Shown piece after piece: positions 19,501-26,807 of a DNA stretch of 39,825 nucleotides. The stretch covers positions 1 through 39,825 of the forward strand of contig JAISYF010000005.1 in NCBI GenBank assembly GCA_031270065.1, given 5' to 3'. The position numbers were made by a program, and so were the translations under genes. This DNA is from Prevotellaceae bacterium. GTDB taxonomy: Bacteria > Bacteroidota > Bacteroidia > Bacteroidales > Paludibacteraceae. How positions within the stretch are numbered: the first letter of the stretch is position 1; every line of letters begins with the position of its first letter. The notes under the pieces are model-generated. The model was not told the origin of the DNA and ran no database searches. It saw only the letters and a program-made list of their open reading frames with translations.

Positions 19501-19771
19501 CAATCACAGAGGAATTGACAGTGCGCTCATATGATTTGTAGCCTACATAAGAAAAAACAAGAACATCACCTTGATTGGCGGTAATTGAATACCTGCCATC
19601 AATGTCGGTAATTGTTCCATTTTTTGTGCTCTTTACAATAATGCTTACTCCTGTAAGCCCAGATGAGTCGTCTGCATCGACAACCCTGCCTGTAACTGTA
19701 ATGCTTTGCGCTGCAATAAACTGCGCAAAAGCAAAAAATGTAACGATAATAATAGATAGACGTTTCTTCAT
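16520..19771 (-). CDS. susC: SusC/RagA family TonB-dependent outer-membrane transporter
   Basis: A 1083-residue outer-membrane barrel importing oligosaccharides with energy from TonB. A signal peptide (about 1-21) is followed by a carboxypeptidase-regulatory-like domain (VTGRVVDADDSSGLTGVSII to YVGYKSYERTV), the TonB box region and plug (DEVVAVGYGTMKRKDITGAI; ALSGRAAGVTVNANSGRPG; GANGVIVITTKKGQ) and a long beta-barrel ending in FTFGMNFDF. A calcium-binding-like loop (DLDGDGKFTEDDRTFIG) and the nearby DADSDGFDDIDANKDG stretch are typical of SusC barrels. It is the first gene of the locus. No anti-sigma-interacting N-terminal extension is visible, which fits control by a one-component regulator rather than by a sigma/anti-sigma pair. 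Confidence 0.96.
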   Translation of the reverse strand: MKKRLSIIIVTFFAFAQFIAAQSITVTGRVVDADDSSGLTGVSIIVKSTKNGTITDIDGRYSITANQGDVLVFSYVGYKSYERTVNSSVIDVNLEPDQTVLDEVVAVGYGTMKRKDITGAISSVRAEDLKKTPAANIDQALSGRAAGVTVNANSGRPGASADIKVRGIGSANGSTAPIFIVDGMRVSDISFLSPNDIESTDILKDASSQAIYGADGANGVIVITTKKGQTGKSNISINSSISLQNRYRKLDVLNKADYLKVMLSMDDVPKTEKDFFKNNGFSQWLKVYSMTPASYYPINFDYEAQETDWQDEIFVKNALTHNHNISIDGATDKLNYVMSANYFDQTGVIIGSFYKRFTIRLNTSYQVRKWLKIGENFSFTHSRSRAFMGDNQASGGASVINGALSMAPWDPTHYPKDTYNNKGEDISGNPAAVTINDKSDIRNPFVLLEHSHPMGYSERWVGDVFLEITPIKGLTLRSDLAMDLSNNDDRSFQESYEFSNADVVPTNSVSHSQSRYRTLDLTNTITYAREIGKHNFSIMVGNSINEWRYDGVNTSGQNILNPIPNNWYVTEATQFLNKQSDGVDRTRKISYLGRAFYSYGDKYMATVNFRADGSSAFNFHPWGTFPSFSLGWRINEEKFMKDVKAVSNLKLRFGYGRTGNARVGGIGLTEVGFDTYSFYSYPLGTRYDVNYNDFTITDQIITRGGAVISWANTNISWETNEQYNIGIDFGFLKNTLTGTVELYQRNTIDALMAKEGTAIVGSMYAAQDNVGLISNKGIELTLEYRGKKGDFNYILNGNLSIVRNRFEALNGGNPIIESFRWTAPGLPVGSMFGYEYEGVYKTNEEAWAAFPGYYNAGGVDADSDGFDDIDANKDGVVDGSEHNMANQFVAGDAKYADLDGDGKFTEDDRTFIGHNFPKLTYGFNASFEWKGIDLQLFFQGVYGNKIYNAQRLQLEGTGRHFALGSQMTDVYRAEFYKGSTDPNPDANVDGSIPNPYHSVNGSVSTRFIEDGSYLRLKNLQLGYSLPTKLISKAKISRLRFYVQATNLFTITKYTGFDPEVGGGVDYGNYPQCRTFTFGMNFDF

Positions 19772-19846
19772 TTGTTTTTCAGATATTAGTTTTTTATTTA
19801 AGGTTTAAAAATTTATTAATTAAGAATTTTCGTCAGAAAATTTCTG

Positions 19847-19879
19847 CAAAATTAACTGTATATTAAATAAAAATAACAA
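19847..19879 (-). promoter_or_regulatory. Promoter of the glucan-utilization operon
   Basis: On the minus strand, TTG (plus-strand CAA at 19877-19879), 22 bases, TAATTTTG (19847-19854). The spacing is slightly long, as might be expected for a promoter that needs an activator. It lies 76 bases before the susC start codon. Confidence 0.5.
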
Positions 19880-19942
19880 AAAACGATTACACACAATTAC
19901 TACAAAGCCCATAAAAATCATTTTAACAATTCTCAATAAACA

Positions 19943-22900
19943 CTACCAATTTTCGTCAAAGTACTCATTATCAATACTTTCCAAGTTTTCAAGTTTTTTA
20001 TAATTTTTATTGTCAGACATTAAATCATTGTTGAAAGTTTGAAAAAATACTTCCAAGTCCTCCGTTCTGCCCAAGTCCATTTTTTTGCGCATACGGTATC
20101 TCATCATCTCTACACCGCGAATCGAAAGGTTCATCAAAGGCGCAATTTCCTTAGTAAGCAGACCCATTTTGATATAGATGCACAGTTTGCGTTCATTCTT
20201 GTTAAGCCACGAAAACTGCTCTGCAAGCCGTTTGATAAAATCATCATTTACAATGTCGAAATTCTCTTCAAAACGATTCCAATCTATATCCTGTTCTATA
20301 TTTCGAGAAATTTTTCCTTGCAAAACAACAATTTTCCGCACTCCCTGCTCAATGTTTTTTTTCTGCAAATCACTCTGAATATTCTTTAAATCAACTTTTA
20401 ATTCCTGCAAAAGTTCTTTTTTATTTATATGATTTAGCAAAATATTCGCCAATTCCTGACTTTTATTTTTGAGTTTGAACCTGATATTTTCGGCTTTAAG
20501 TTCGAGCATTTCTTTCTCTTTTTCATGTTTTTCGAGTAAAAATTGTTGCTCCTGCTCTTTTATTGCAACCTCTTTTTTGCGTTCTTCGCGGACTTTATTT
20601 CTGTGAATTTTTATTTTTATATAACGCAAAATCCAATAAATAAGCGCGTAAATCAGCAACGCATATATTATATACGCCCACCAAGCACGGTAAAACGGCG
20701 GTTGAATTTCAAAGACAAGTTCGGTGCGCTGCACTACGTCAGAGTTGTTGCTGCGCATTTCTACAACGAACCTGTATTTTTGCTCCCTTAATGACGTATA
20801 TTCTTTTGAGTTTGACGCACCCCAACTTCCGAAGTCGTCATCAACAGGCGAGAGATAATAACGGTACTCTTGATAACCGTTTTCGCTTATTGCTCCGCCA
20901 AAGATAATGCGCAAAGAATTATGCTTATGGGGGATTTTGATTTTCTGCGGAATTTTTGGAAAATTTTCGCCATAAATCACTGAATCTCTGACGTTTGTGG
21001 TATAAAGAGCGCGAATAAAAAGTTCGCGGTTTTCGGGCGCACTGCGTACATTATTCAAATTTCCGAGCGAAAAACCCGATACGCAACCCGCAATCGCGCA
21101 GTTGTTGCCGATTGGAGTAAGCGAAGCAAACCCGCCGATAAAATAACCTCTAATATTCCAAATGGTAACAGGTTTTGACGTATAAGATTTTTTCATTTTG
21201 TCCCACGCAAGCACTTTCAGTCTGCTATTTGAAATATACCACACATTATTATCTATATCTTTTTTAATAATTGAGTATTGCCTTACGCCATCAAGTGAAT
21301 TGAAAAATGCAGTATCTTCTACAAATTCTTCGCTTTCATTTGATTTCAAACAAATGTGTTGATTGCTTACAATCAATGAGTTATCTATTTTATTCAGGCT
21401 AAAATAGTCGTTTGAGTTGTGCGCATGACAAATAATTTCTGACGTAGTGTTTTCGAGGTTTTTGTCGAATGTCAATCGCTCTACTCCTTTGCTCGAAAGT
21501 ATTACGACACGATTTTTTCTGTCAATTTCAAAAATACGTGCAGCATCTTTGTAAGTTTGTATTCTGTGTTTGACTATCCAATTTTTGCCCTGTTTTTCCA
21601 TCAGATACAATCCTGTGTATGCGCCTGCAACGGCAAAATTTTTGTTTTTCATTTCGCGTACCTGCCAAAAACCGTCTTCCTCCGAAATTGGTTCTAATCT
21701 GTCGCCTACTACGGCAAAAAGTCCGCGGTTGTGGCTGCAAATCAGTGTGTTGCCCAATGTATCAATGTTCCAAACCTGCCCTTGCGAACCGCTTATGAGA
21801 GTTGCCGTTGTGCGCCTTTCGCTGCTCTGCATCAAGTACGATGTGTAGAAAAGTCCCTGATTGGTAGCCATATATAGCCGACTGTCGTAAATCAACGAGC
21901 AGTAGCCGGATCCGCAGGAATTGAGTTTGCCGTAGAGTTCCATTATCGGCGATTCGGTTACAACATAGTCAATTCCATTGTCGAGACCGAGCCAAAGATT
22001 GTTGCAGTCGTCAAAGCAGAGAGAGAGGATTGTGTTGTTTTGCAAGCCGTTTTCGGTGTTGGTGTAAGTACATTTGCGCGTCTTTATATCAATGATTATC
22101 AAGCCATTAAGCACTGTGCCAACCGCGATAGAGTTTTTTGAAACCGCCAAAGAATAAAGTTGGTTTGTGCATATAAAATTGTCGCCCTCTGTTGTGAAAG
22201 GCGTGATTTTATCTCCGTCAAAAATATACAATCCATTGCGTTCTGTGCCGATTAAAATATTATGTTCACCAAATTGCGCAATTTGCTTAATTTCTTTGCT
22301 ATTGAGAACGTCAGAATTTTTGAGTGCGTTCAGGTGCGAGCCTGCCAATAAATAGATGCCGTCTGAGGCTGCGACGTAAATTCCTCCGCGAATTTTTGCT
22401 GAAGTGATAATTTTTGACTTCGATTTTATAACCGCAATTTCGCCGTCTGAGGTAAATTTGAAAAGGAAGTAGTTTGTTTGGAAATACAAGTCGTTGTCGA
22501 GGCTGTGAATATTCCACACTTCGCCGAAATTATTTTTGTACTCCTCAGGCAGTTTTGTCGAAAGCGGAGAGTAGGTCAGGCTGCCGAGCGCGTTGCTTTT
22601 AAATTGCCCAAATTCATTTGACCCGCCAACGTAGATTGTGCCGTCTGAACCGATTTCCACACTGCGCAGAACGGTCGAGTTCCAAATTCCGTAGTGCCGC
22701 CACATATTGCCGTCAAATTCGAGCAAGCCGTAGTTGTTTGCAGTATAAATCCAGCCGCGTTGCGATTGCCTTACCGCCCAATTCTGCGTACCGGCGTTGT
22801 AGGTCTCCCAACTATAATTCGACACAGGCAGTTGCCAAGACGCTTGCACTGAATACACATTAATTATTAATGCAAGTAAAATAAAATTTAATTTTTTCAT
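19943..22900 (-). CDS. Membrane-spanning one-component regulator: beta-propeller, Y_Y_Y domain, LuxR-type HTH
   Basis: A 985-residue sensor-regulator. The N-terminal signal (about 1-20) is followed by a periplasmic two-component-regulator-type beta-propeller (repeats such as SLAVSKNSIAVGTVLNGLII and ILSLCFDDCNNLWLGLDNGI) and a Y_Y_Y-like domain near residues 650-730. One membrane segment (about 735-762, AWWAYIIYALLIYALIYW) leads to a charged coiled coil (770-850) and a C-terminal LuxR/GerE-type HTH (about 890-945; LNKNERKLCIYIKMGLLTKE, then LSIRGVEMMRYRMRKKM). The histidine kinase and receiver domains of hybrid two-component systems are absent. It probably senses a glucan breakdown product and acts on the susC promoter 171 bases downstream. 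Ligand and target are inferred from position. Confidence 0.85.
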   Translation of the reverse strand: MKKLNFILLALIINVYSVQASWQLPVSNYSWETYNAGTQNWAVRQSQRGWIYTANNYGLLEFDGNMWRHYGIWNSTVLRSVEIGSDGTIYVGGSNEFGQFKSNALGSLTYSPLSTKLPEEYKNNFGEVWNIHSLDNDLYFQTNYFLFKFTSDGEIAVIKSKSKIITSAKIRGGIYVAASDGIYLLAGSHLNALKNSDVLNSKEIKQIAQFGEHNILIGTERNGLYIFDGDKITPFTTEGDNFICTNQLYSLAVSKNSIAVGTVLNGLIIIDIKTRKCTYTNTENGLQNNTILSLCFDDCNNLWLGLDNGIDYVVTESPIMELYGKLNSCGSGYCSLIYDSRLYMATNQGLFYTSYLMQSSERRTTATLISGSQGQVWNIDTLGNTLICSHNRGLFAVVGDRLEPISEEDGFWQVREMKNKNFAVAGAYTGLYLMEKQGKNWIVKHRIQTYKDAARIFEIDRKNRVVILSSKGVERLTFDKNLENTTSEIICHAHNSNDYFSLNKIDNSLIVSNQHICLKSNESEEFVEDTAFFNSLDGVRQYSIIKKDIDNNVWYISNSRLKVLAWDKMKKSYTSKPVTIWNIRGYFIGGFASLTPIGNNCAIAGCVSGFSLGNLNNVRSAPENRELFIRALYTTNVRDSVIYGENFPKIPQKIKIPHKHNSLRIIFGGAISENGYQEYRYYLSPVDDDFGSWGASNSKEYTSLREQKYRFVVEMRSNNSDVVQRTELVFEIQPPFYRAWWAYIIYALLIYALIYWILRYIKIKIHRNKVREERKKEVAIKEQEQQFLLEKHEKEKEMLELKAENIRFKLKNKSQELANILLNHINKKELLQELKVDLKNIQSDLQKKNIEQGVRKIVVLQGKISRNIEQDIDWNRFEENFDIVNDDFIKRLAEQFSWLNKNERKLCIYIKMGLLTKEIAPLMNLSIRGVEMMRYRMRKKMDLGRTEDLEVFFQTFNNDLMSDNKNYKKLENLESIDNEYFDENW

Positions 22901-22930
22901 TGTATTTTTTTTAATATTAATTTTTTTTTG

Positions 22931-22938
22931 TACTTTTG
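22931..22938 (+). promoter_or_regulatory. -7 box of the sRNA candidate
   Basis: TACTTTTG fits TAnnTTTG and would place the start near 22944-22946, exactly where the first paired segment of the RNA begins. The -33 position is only a T-run, so the match is partial. Confidence 0.55.
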
Positions 22939-22943
22939 CAACA

Positions 22944-23092
22944 TCTCACGCAAAATATAAATATGCAAAACAGAGTGGTGCTACACTCCAAAGGCTTTTT
23001 GCCTTCGGCTTGGTGTAGCACCACCTTAATCATTTGCCAATGCGTGAGAAACTTGGCAAATGAAGTTGAGGGTTTTTTATTTCCCTCTTTTT
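22944..23092 (+). ncRNA. Candidate small RNA with a pseudoknot and its own terminator
   Basis: Four pairings can be read directly. Stem 1 is a perfect 12-bp pair, 22975-22986 with 23013-23024, topped by AAGGC-TTTTT-GCCTT. Stem 2 is a perfect 10-bp pair, CATTTGCCAA (23031-23040) with TTGGCAAATG (23053-23062). The 12-base loop of stem 2 contains TGCGTGAGA (23041-23049), which pairs over 9 bases with TCTCACGCA at the 5' end (22944-22952), making a pseudoknot. A terminator follows (GAGGG/CCCTC, then TTTTT). With the -7 box in front this is a complete RNA gene of about 149 bases. It is divergent from the glucan regulator. A 62-codon reading frame across it has no protein-like character. It might be a divergent 6S RNA or a known Bacteroidales RNA family; I cannot tell. 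Confidence 0.75.
23068..23092 (+). terminator. Intrinsic terminator of the sRNA candidate
   Basis: GAGGG (23068-23072) pairs with CCCTC (23083-23087) and is followed by TTTTT. Confidence 0.7.
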
Positions 23093-23375
23093 ATGTAAAA
23101 AAAATCGTTTTTTATTGGGTATAAGTGAAATGATTTTATATACAATCGTATATTTTTTTTACTACTCACACCAAATATTTTTAATTCTACAAAAATAGTA
23201 AAGTTTTTTTATTTTTTTGCGTAATAAAAAAATTTTTTTAGCGTATCAGTTTTTTTAATTAAAACATTGATAATCAATGCTTATTGCTATATAAATAGAA
23301 TAAATGACGTAATAACTTTATTCAATAAGTGTATTTTTGTGTGCTAAATTTCGTCAGATTTTTCATTTTCTGTTG

Positions 23376-23471
23376 TAATTTTGCAAAAAGTTTTTTTGTA
23401 AAAAATTTTGGTTAAAAGGTTAAATTTGTTCAAGTGTTTGTGAAAAGAGGTTTGTGAAAGCCTCTTTTTTT
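23376..23471 (+). other. Possible second short transcript ending in a terminator
   Basis: A -7-like TAATTTTG (23376-23383) is followed about 60 bases later by an 8-bp stem, AAAAGAGG (23443-23450) with CCTCTTTT (23461-23468), and a T-run to 23471. This could be an 80-base RNA or simply a terminator. No -33 element or other structure supports it. The rest of the gap, 23093-23375 and 23472-23564, is AT-rich with nothing recognisable. Confidence 0.35.
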
Positions 23472-23564
23472 GTTTTTTGCTATTTGTAGAACAGAGATAA
23501 TGTAGATTTGGCAGATTTACACAGATTTTTTTCTTGATAAAGAAATTATTTGAAAAAAAAATTG

Positions 23565-23572
23565 TATCTTTG
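23565..23572 (+). promoter_or_regulatory. -7 box of hutU
   Basis: TATCTTTG fits TAnnTTTG; no TTG lies at the expected spacing. A start near 23579 would make the octamer array the whole 5' UTR. Confidence 0.45.
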
Positions 23573-23578
23573 TATTCC

Positions 23579-23668
23579 TTTTCAAATTATCAAATCATTC
23601 AAATTATCAAATTTTCAAATCATTCAAATCATCAAATCATCAAATCATCAAATCATCAAATCATCAAA
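23579..23668. repeat. 8-bp tandem array in the hutU leader
   Basis: Five exact tandem CAAATCAT units (23625-23664) preceded by degenerate CAAATTAT, CAAATCATT and CAAATTTT units. The array ends about 10 bases before the chosen hutU start codon and is open in the same frame, which explains an apparent 43-codon N-terminal extension. It belongs to the same octamer family as the intergenic arrays. Confidence 0.8.
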
Positions 23669-23678
23669 CTCCAAAACC

Positions 23679-25775
23679 ATGACAGACTTTCAAAAATCTA
23701 TTACCGAAGGCATACCCGATATTTTGCCTCAAAAACAACAATATGAGTCGAATATCGACCACGCGCCAAAAAGCAAAGATATTCTTACAAAAAAAGAGGA
23801 AAAAATGCTTGCGGTAAAAAACGCTTTGCGCTATTTTCCAAAGAAATTTCACGAGGAACTTGCGGCGGAATTTCTTAACGAATTGCAAACTTACGGCAAA
23901 ATTTATATGTATCGCCTGCGCCCAAATTACGAAATAAAAGCGCGCCATATTGACGAATACCCTGCAAAAAGTCGGCAGGCGGCGGCAATAATGCTGATGA
24001 TTAACAATAATCTTGATTACGCTGTGGCGCAGCACCCGCACGAATTGATTGTGTATGGCGGCAACGGCGCGGCGTTTCAGAATTGGGCGCAATATCGGCT
24101 CACAATGCAATATTTGTCGAAAATGACTGATAATCAAACTCTTGTGCTGTATTCGGGACACCCGCTCGGCTTATTCCCCTCGCACCCTGATGCGCCGAGA
24201 TTGGTTATTACCAACGGAATGGTTATTCCAAACTACTCTAAACCAGACGATTTGACAAAATTCAACGCGCTCGGCGTGTCGCAATACGGACAAATGACGG
24301 CGGGTTCATTTATGTATATCGGACCGCAAGGCATAGTTCACGGAACGACAATAACGATAATGAACGCAGTGCGTTTGCTGGACTCGCGGCGCAAAAACAA
24401 TGTGGCTTCGACTACGCTCAGCCACCGCGAGTTGAACAATGTAGCACAGTCGATGAGCGAAGCCGAAGCGACACACCCTGAAAATCGCAGAAAATTGTTC
24501 ATTACCGCAGGTCTTGGCGGAATGTCGGGCGCACAGCCAAAAGCCGCAAATATTGTGGGCGTAGTTAGCATTACGGCGGAAATCAACGAAAAAGCAGCGT
24601 ACAAACGCCACAAGCAAGGTTGGGTTGATGAGGTGATTGACGATGCCGAAACCGCCGTCAATACCGCACTCGAATGGCAGCAAAAGAATGTTCCGCACTC
24701 AATTGCGTATCTCGGAAATGTGGTTGATTTATGGGAATTTCTGGCGGAAAAAAATATAAAAGTCGATTTGGGCAGCGACCAAACTTCGCTGCACAATGCT
24801 TGGGCAGGCGGCTACTACCCTGTCGATTTTTCGTATGAAGAATCTAAGAAAATGATGGCGGAAAATCCCGAAGAATTTAAAGAGAAAGTTAAAAAATCGT
24901 TGTGCCGTCAAGTTGCTGCAATAAACAAATTAGCCGAAAATGGAATGTATTTTTTTGATTACGGAAATGCGTTTTTGTTGAAAAGCGGCGAGGCGGGGGC
25001 AGATGTAATGTTGAAAAGTGCAGATAATTCTCAATACCGCTACCGCTCTTATGTGCAGGACATTATGGGACCTCTCTTTTTCGATTACGGCTTTGGACCG
25101 TTCCGTTGGGTTTGCACTTCGGGCGATGAAAATGACTTGGCAATGACAGACAAAATTGCTTCGGAAGTTTTAGAAGAAATTATTAAAACCGCTCCTAACG
25201 AAATTATTAATCAAATAAAAGATAATATTCTTTGGATTAAAGAGGCGAAGGAAAACCGCCTTGTTGTCGGCTCGCAGGCGCGGATTTTGTATGCCGACAG
25301 CGAAGGCAGAATGAAAATTGCGCAGGCGTTCAACAAAGCCATTGCAGAGGGTAAAATTTCCGCGCCGATTGTACTCGGTCGCGACCACCACGATGTTTCA
25401 GGCACCGACAGTCCCCATCGCGAGACCTCGAATATCAACGATGGTTCCTCTTTCACTGCCGATATGGCGGTGCAAAATGTTATCGGCGACAGTTTCAGAG
25501 GAGCAACGTGGGTGTCGCTGCACAATGGCGGTGGCGTTGGTTGGGGAGAGTCCATAAACGGCGGTTTCGGGCTTGTGATAGACGGCTCGCAAGACGCAGA
25601 ACGGCGGCTCAAAAATATGCTTTTGTTTGATGTAAATAACGGTATCGCGCGGCGCAGTTGGGCGCGAAATTCAGGCGCAATGTTCGCTATTCAACGCGAA
25701 ATGAGCAGAACGCCAGAGTTGCAGGTAACAATGCCGAATATGGTGGAGGAAAATATTTTAGAACGGTTATTCTAA
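23679..25775 (+). CDS. hutU: Urocanate hydratase
   Basis: The second step of histidine degradation: urocanate plus water to 4-imidazolone-5-propionate, in the cytoplasm, using NAD+ as electrophile. The chosen ATG (MTDFQKSITEGIPDILPQKQ) gives 698 residues, the long form found in Bacteroidota and animals rather than the roughly 550-residue proteobacterial form; the 43 codons upstream are repeat DNA. Family motifs include LVLYSGHPLGLFPSHPDAPR, ITAGLGGMSGAQPKAA, the NAD+-binding region LGSDQTSLHNAWAGGYYP, and FDYGFGPFRWVCTSGDENDL. No hutH, hutI or ftcD is within the window, so the pathway genes are split. Confidence 0.95.
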   Translation: MTDFQKSITEGIPDILPQKQQYESNIDHAPKSKDILTKKEEKMLAVKNALRYFPKKFHEELAAEFLNELQTYGKIYMYRLRPNYEIKARHIDEYPAKSRQAAAIMLMINNNLDYAVAQHPHELIVYGGNGAAFQNWAQYRLTMQYLSKMTDNQTLVLYSGHPLGLFPSHPDAPRLVITNGMVIPNYSKPDDLTKFNALGVSQYGQMTAGSFMYIGPQGIVHGTTITIMNAVRLLDSRRKNNVASTTLSHRELNNVAQSMSEAEATHPENRRKLFITAGLGGMSGAQPKAANIVGVVSITAEINEKAAYKRHKQGWVDEVIDDAETAVNTALEWQQKNVPHSIAYLGNVVDLWEFLAEKNIKVDLGSDQTSLHNAWAGGYYPVDFSYEESKKMMAENPEEFKEKVKKSLCRQVAAINKLAENGMYFFDYGNAFLLKSGEAGADVMLKSADNSQYRYRSYVQDIMGPLFFDYGFGPFRWVCTSGDENDLAMTDKIASEVLEEIIKTAPNEIINQIKDNILWIKEAKENRLVVGSQARILYADSEGRMKIAQAFNKAIAEGKISAPIVLGRDHHDVSGTDSPHRETSNINDGSSFTADMAVQNVIGDSFRGATWVSLHNGGGVGWGESINGGFGLVIDGSQDAERRLKNMLLFDVNNGIARRSWARNSGAMFAIQREMSRTPELQVTMPNMVEENILERLF

Positions 25776-25926
25776 AATATAGGGACAAAAAAGAGGTATA
25801 AACAAATATTTGTAGAAAATTTAAGCAAACTCTATGTTAAAACTAAAAGTTTTTTAAACTGCAAAATTACAAAAAAATTATTATCTATTGCACACTAAAA
25901 AATTTTTACGAGTTAAAAAAAAAAAA

Positions 25927-26589
25927 ATGAACGAAATAGAAAAAAACATACAGGAAATTCGTGCGAAACTGCCTGAAAATATAAGGCTTGTGTGCGTGTC
26001 GAAATTTCATTCGGCGGACAGCATAATGCAGGCATACAACGCTGGCGAAAGGGATTTTGGCGAAAGTCGGGCGCAGGAACTTTGTACAAAAGCGCAAAAC
26101 CTGCCGAGCGACATTCGCTGGCATTTTATTGGACCGCTGCAAAGTAACAAAATCAAACAAATTGCACCACTTATCTATCTGATACAGAGTATAGAAAGTG
26201 AAAAAATGCTGTCGCAAATCAACTTTTGCGCCGAGAAAATTGGGCGTAAAATTTCAGTTTTACTCGAAGTTCATATAGCCGAAGAAAAGCAAAAACACGG
26301 CTTTTTAAAATCGGAAATTCTTGACTTTTTTACACAAAAAAAATGGCAAAAATTTCCATTTATAGAAATTTGCGGATTAATGGGAATTGCCACTTATACT
26401 ACTGATAATGAGAAAATTATGCAAGAATTTCATGTCATAAAAACGCTTTTTGACGAACTCAAAACCGTTTTTCCAAACTCGAATTTCAATACGCTTTCTA
26501 TTGGAATGTCAGACGATTTTCCGCTTGCAATAGAGCAAAACAGTACAATGATTAGAGTGGGCAGCAGAATTTTCGGCAGCAGAAATTAA
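25927..26589 (+). CDS. YggS/PLPBP family pyridoxal-phosphate homeostasis protein
   Basis: A 220-residue single-domain PLP-binding protein of the alanine-racemase N-terminal fold, thought to buffer PLP and amino-acid pools, with no known catalytic activity. The PLP lysine is Lys26 in LVCVSKFHS. Other family motifs are GERDFGESRAQEL, WHFIGPLQSNKIKQI, and the C-terminal LSIGMSDDFPLAIEQNSTMI followed by RVGSRIFG, which binds the phosphate. The ATG at 25927 is chosen; 13 codons upstream are lysine-rich and poorly protein-like. Length is typical. Confidence 0.93.
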   Translation: MNEIEKNIQEIRAKLPENIRLVCVSKFHSADSIMQAYNAGERDFGESRAQELCTKAQNLPSDIRWHFIGPLQSNKIKQIAPLIYLIQSIESEKMLSQINFCAEKIGRKISVLLEVHIAEEKQKHGFLKSEILDFFTQKKWQKFPFIEICGLMGIATYTTDNEKIMQEFHVIKTLFDELKTVFPNSNFNTLSIGMSDDFPLAIEQNSTMIRVGSRIFGSRN

Positions 26590-26657
26590 CATTTGCCCCT
26601 TTATTAACATTAAAGAGAGTTAAATATGTTAAATTTAACAATTTTTATTGTCAAAAA

Positions 26658-26689
26658 TTTGCATGTTTAACAAAAAAGCAGTAATTTTG
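26658..26689 (+). promoter_or_regulatory. Promoter of htrA
   Basis: TTTG at 26658-26661, 20 bases, TAATTTTG at 26682-26689: a full match to the Bacteroidetes form. Confidence 0.7.
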
Positions 26690-26690
26690 C

Positions 26691-26728
26691 ACCGCTTTTG
26701 AGAGGTAGTTTTATCTTTTAAAAGCGGT
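26691..26728 (+). promoter_or_regulatory. Stem-loop at the 5' end of the htrA transcript
   Basis: A 9-bp stem, ACCGCTTTT (26691-26699) with AAAAGCGGT (26720-26728), begins directly after the -7 box, so the mRNA would start with or in this hairpin. It is about 80 bases before the start codon. A stabilising 5' hairpin or a temperature-responsive element would suit a heat-shock protease; neither is shown. Confidence 0.5.
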
Positions 26729-26807
26729 AAATTATTTATAATCAATCGTTTAACTAAAAACAAAAACAAGAAAAATTTTAACATTTTAAAAATTAACATT
26801 TGTAAAA

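Noticed and set aside
22936-23124. A 62-codon plus-strand reading frame over the sRNA candidate
   Set aside because: It runs through three perfect stems and a terminator, has no protein-like composition, and its start is an unusual codon inside the promoter region.
23571-23678. A 43-residue N-terminal extension of HutU
   Set aside because: It is encoded by the CAAATCAT array; the family N-terminus begins at the ATG at 23679.
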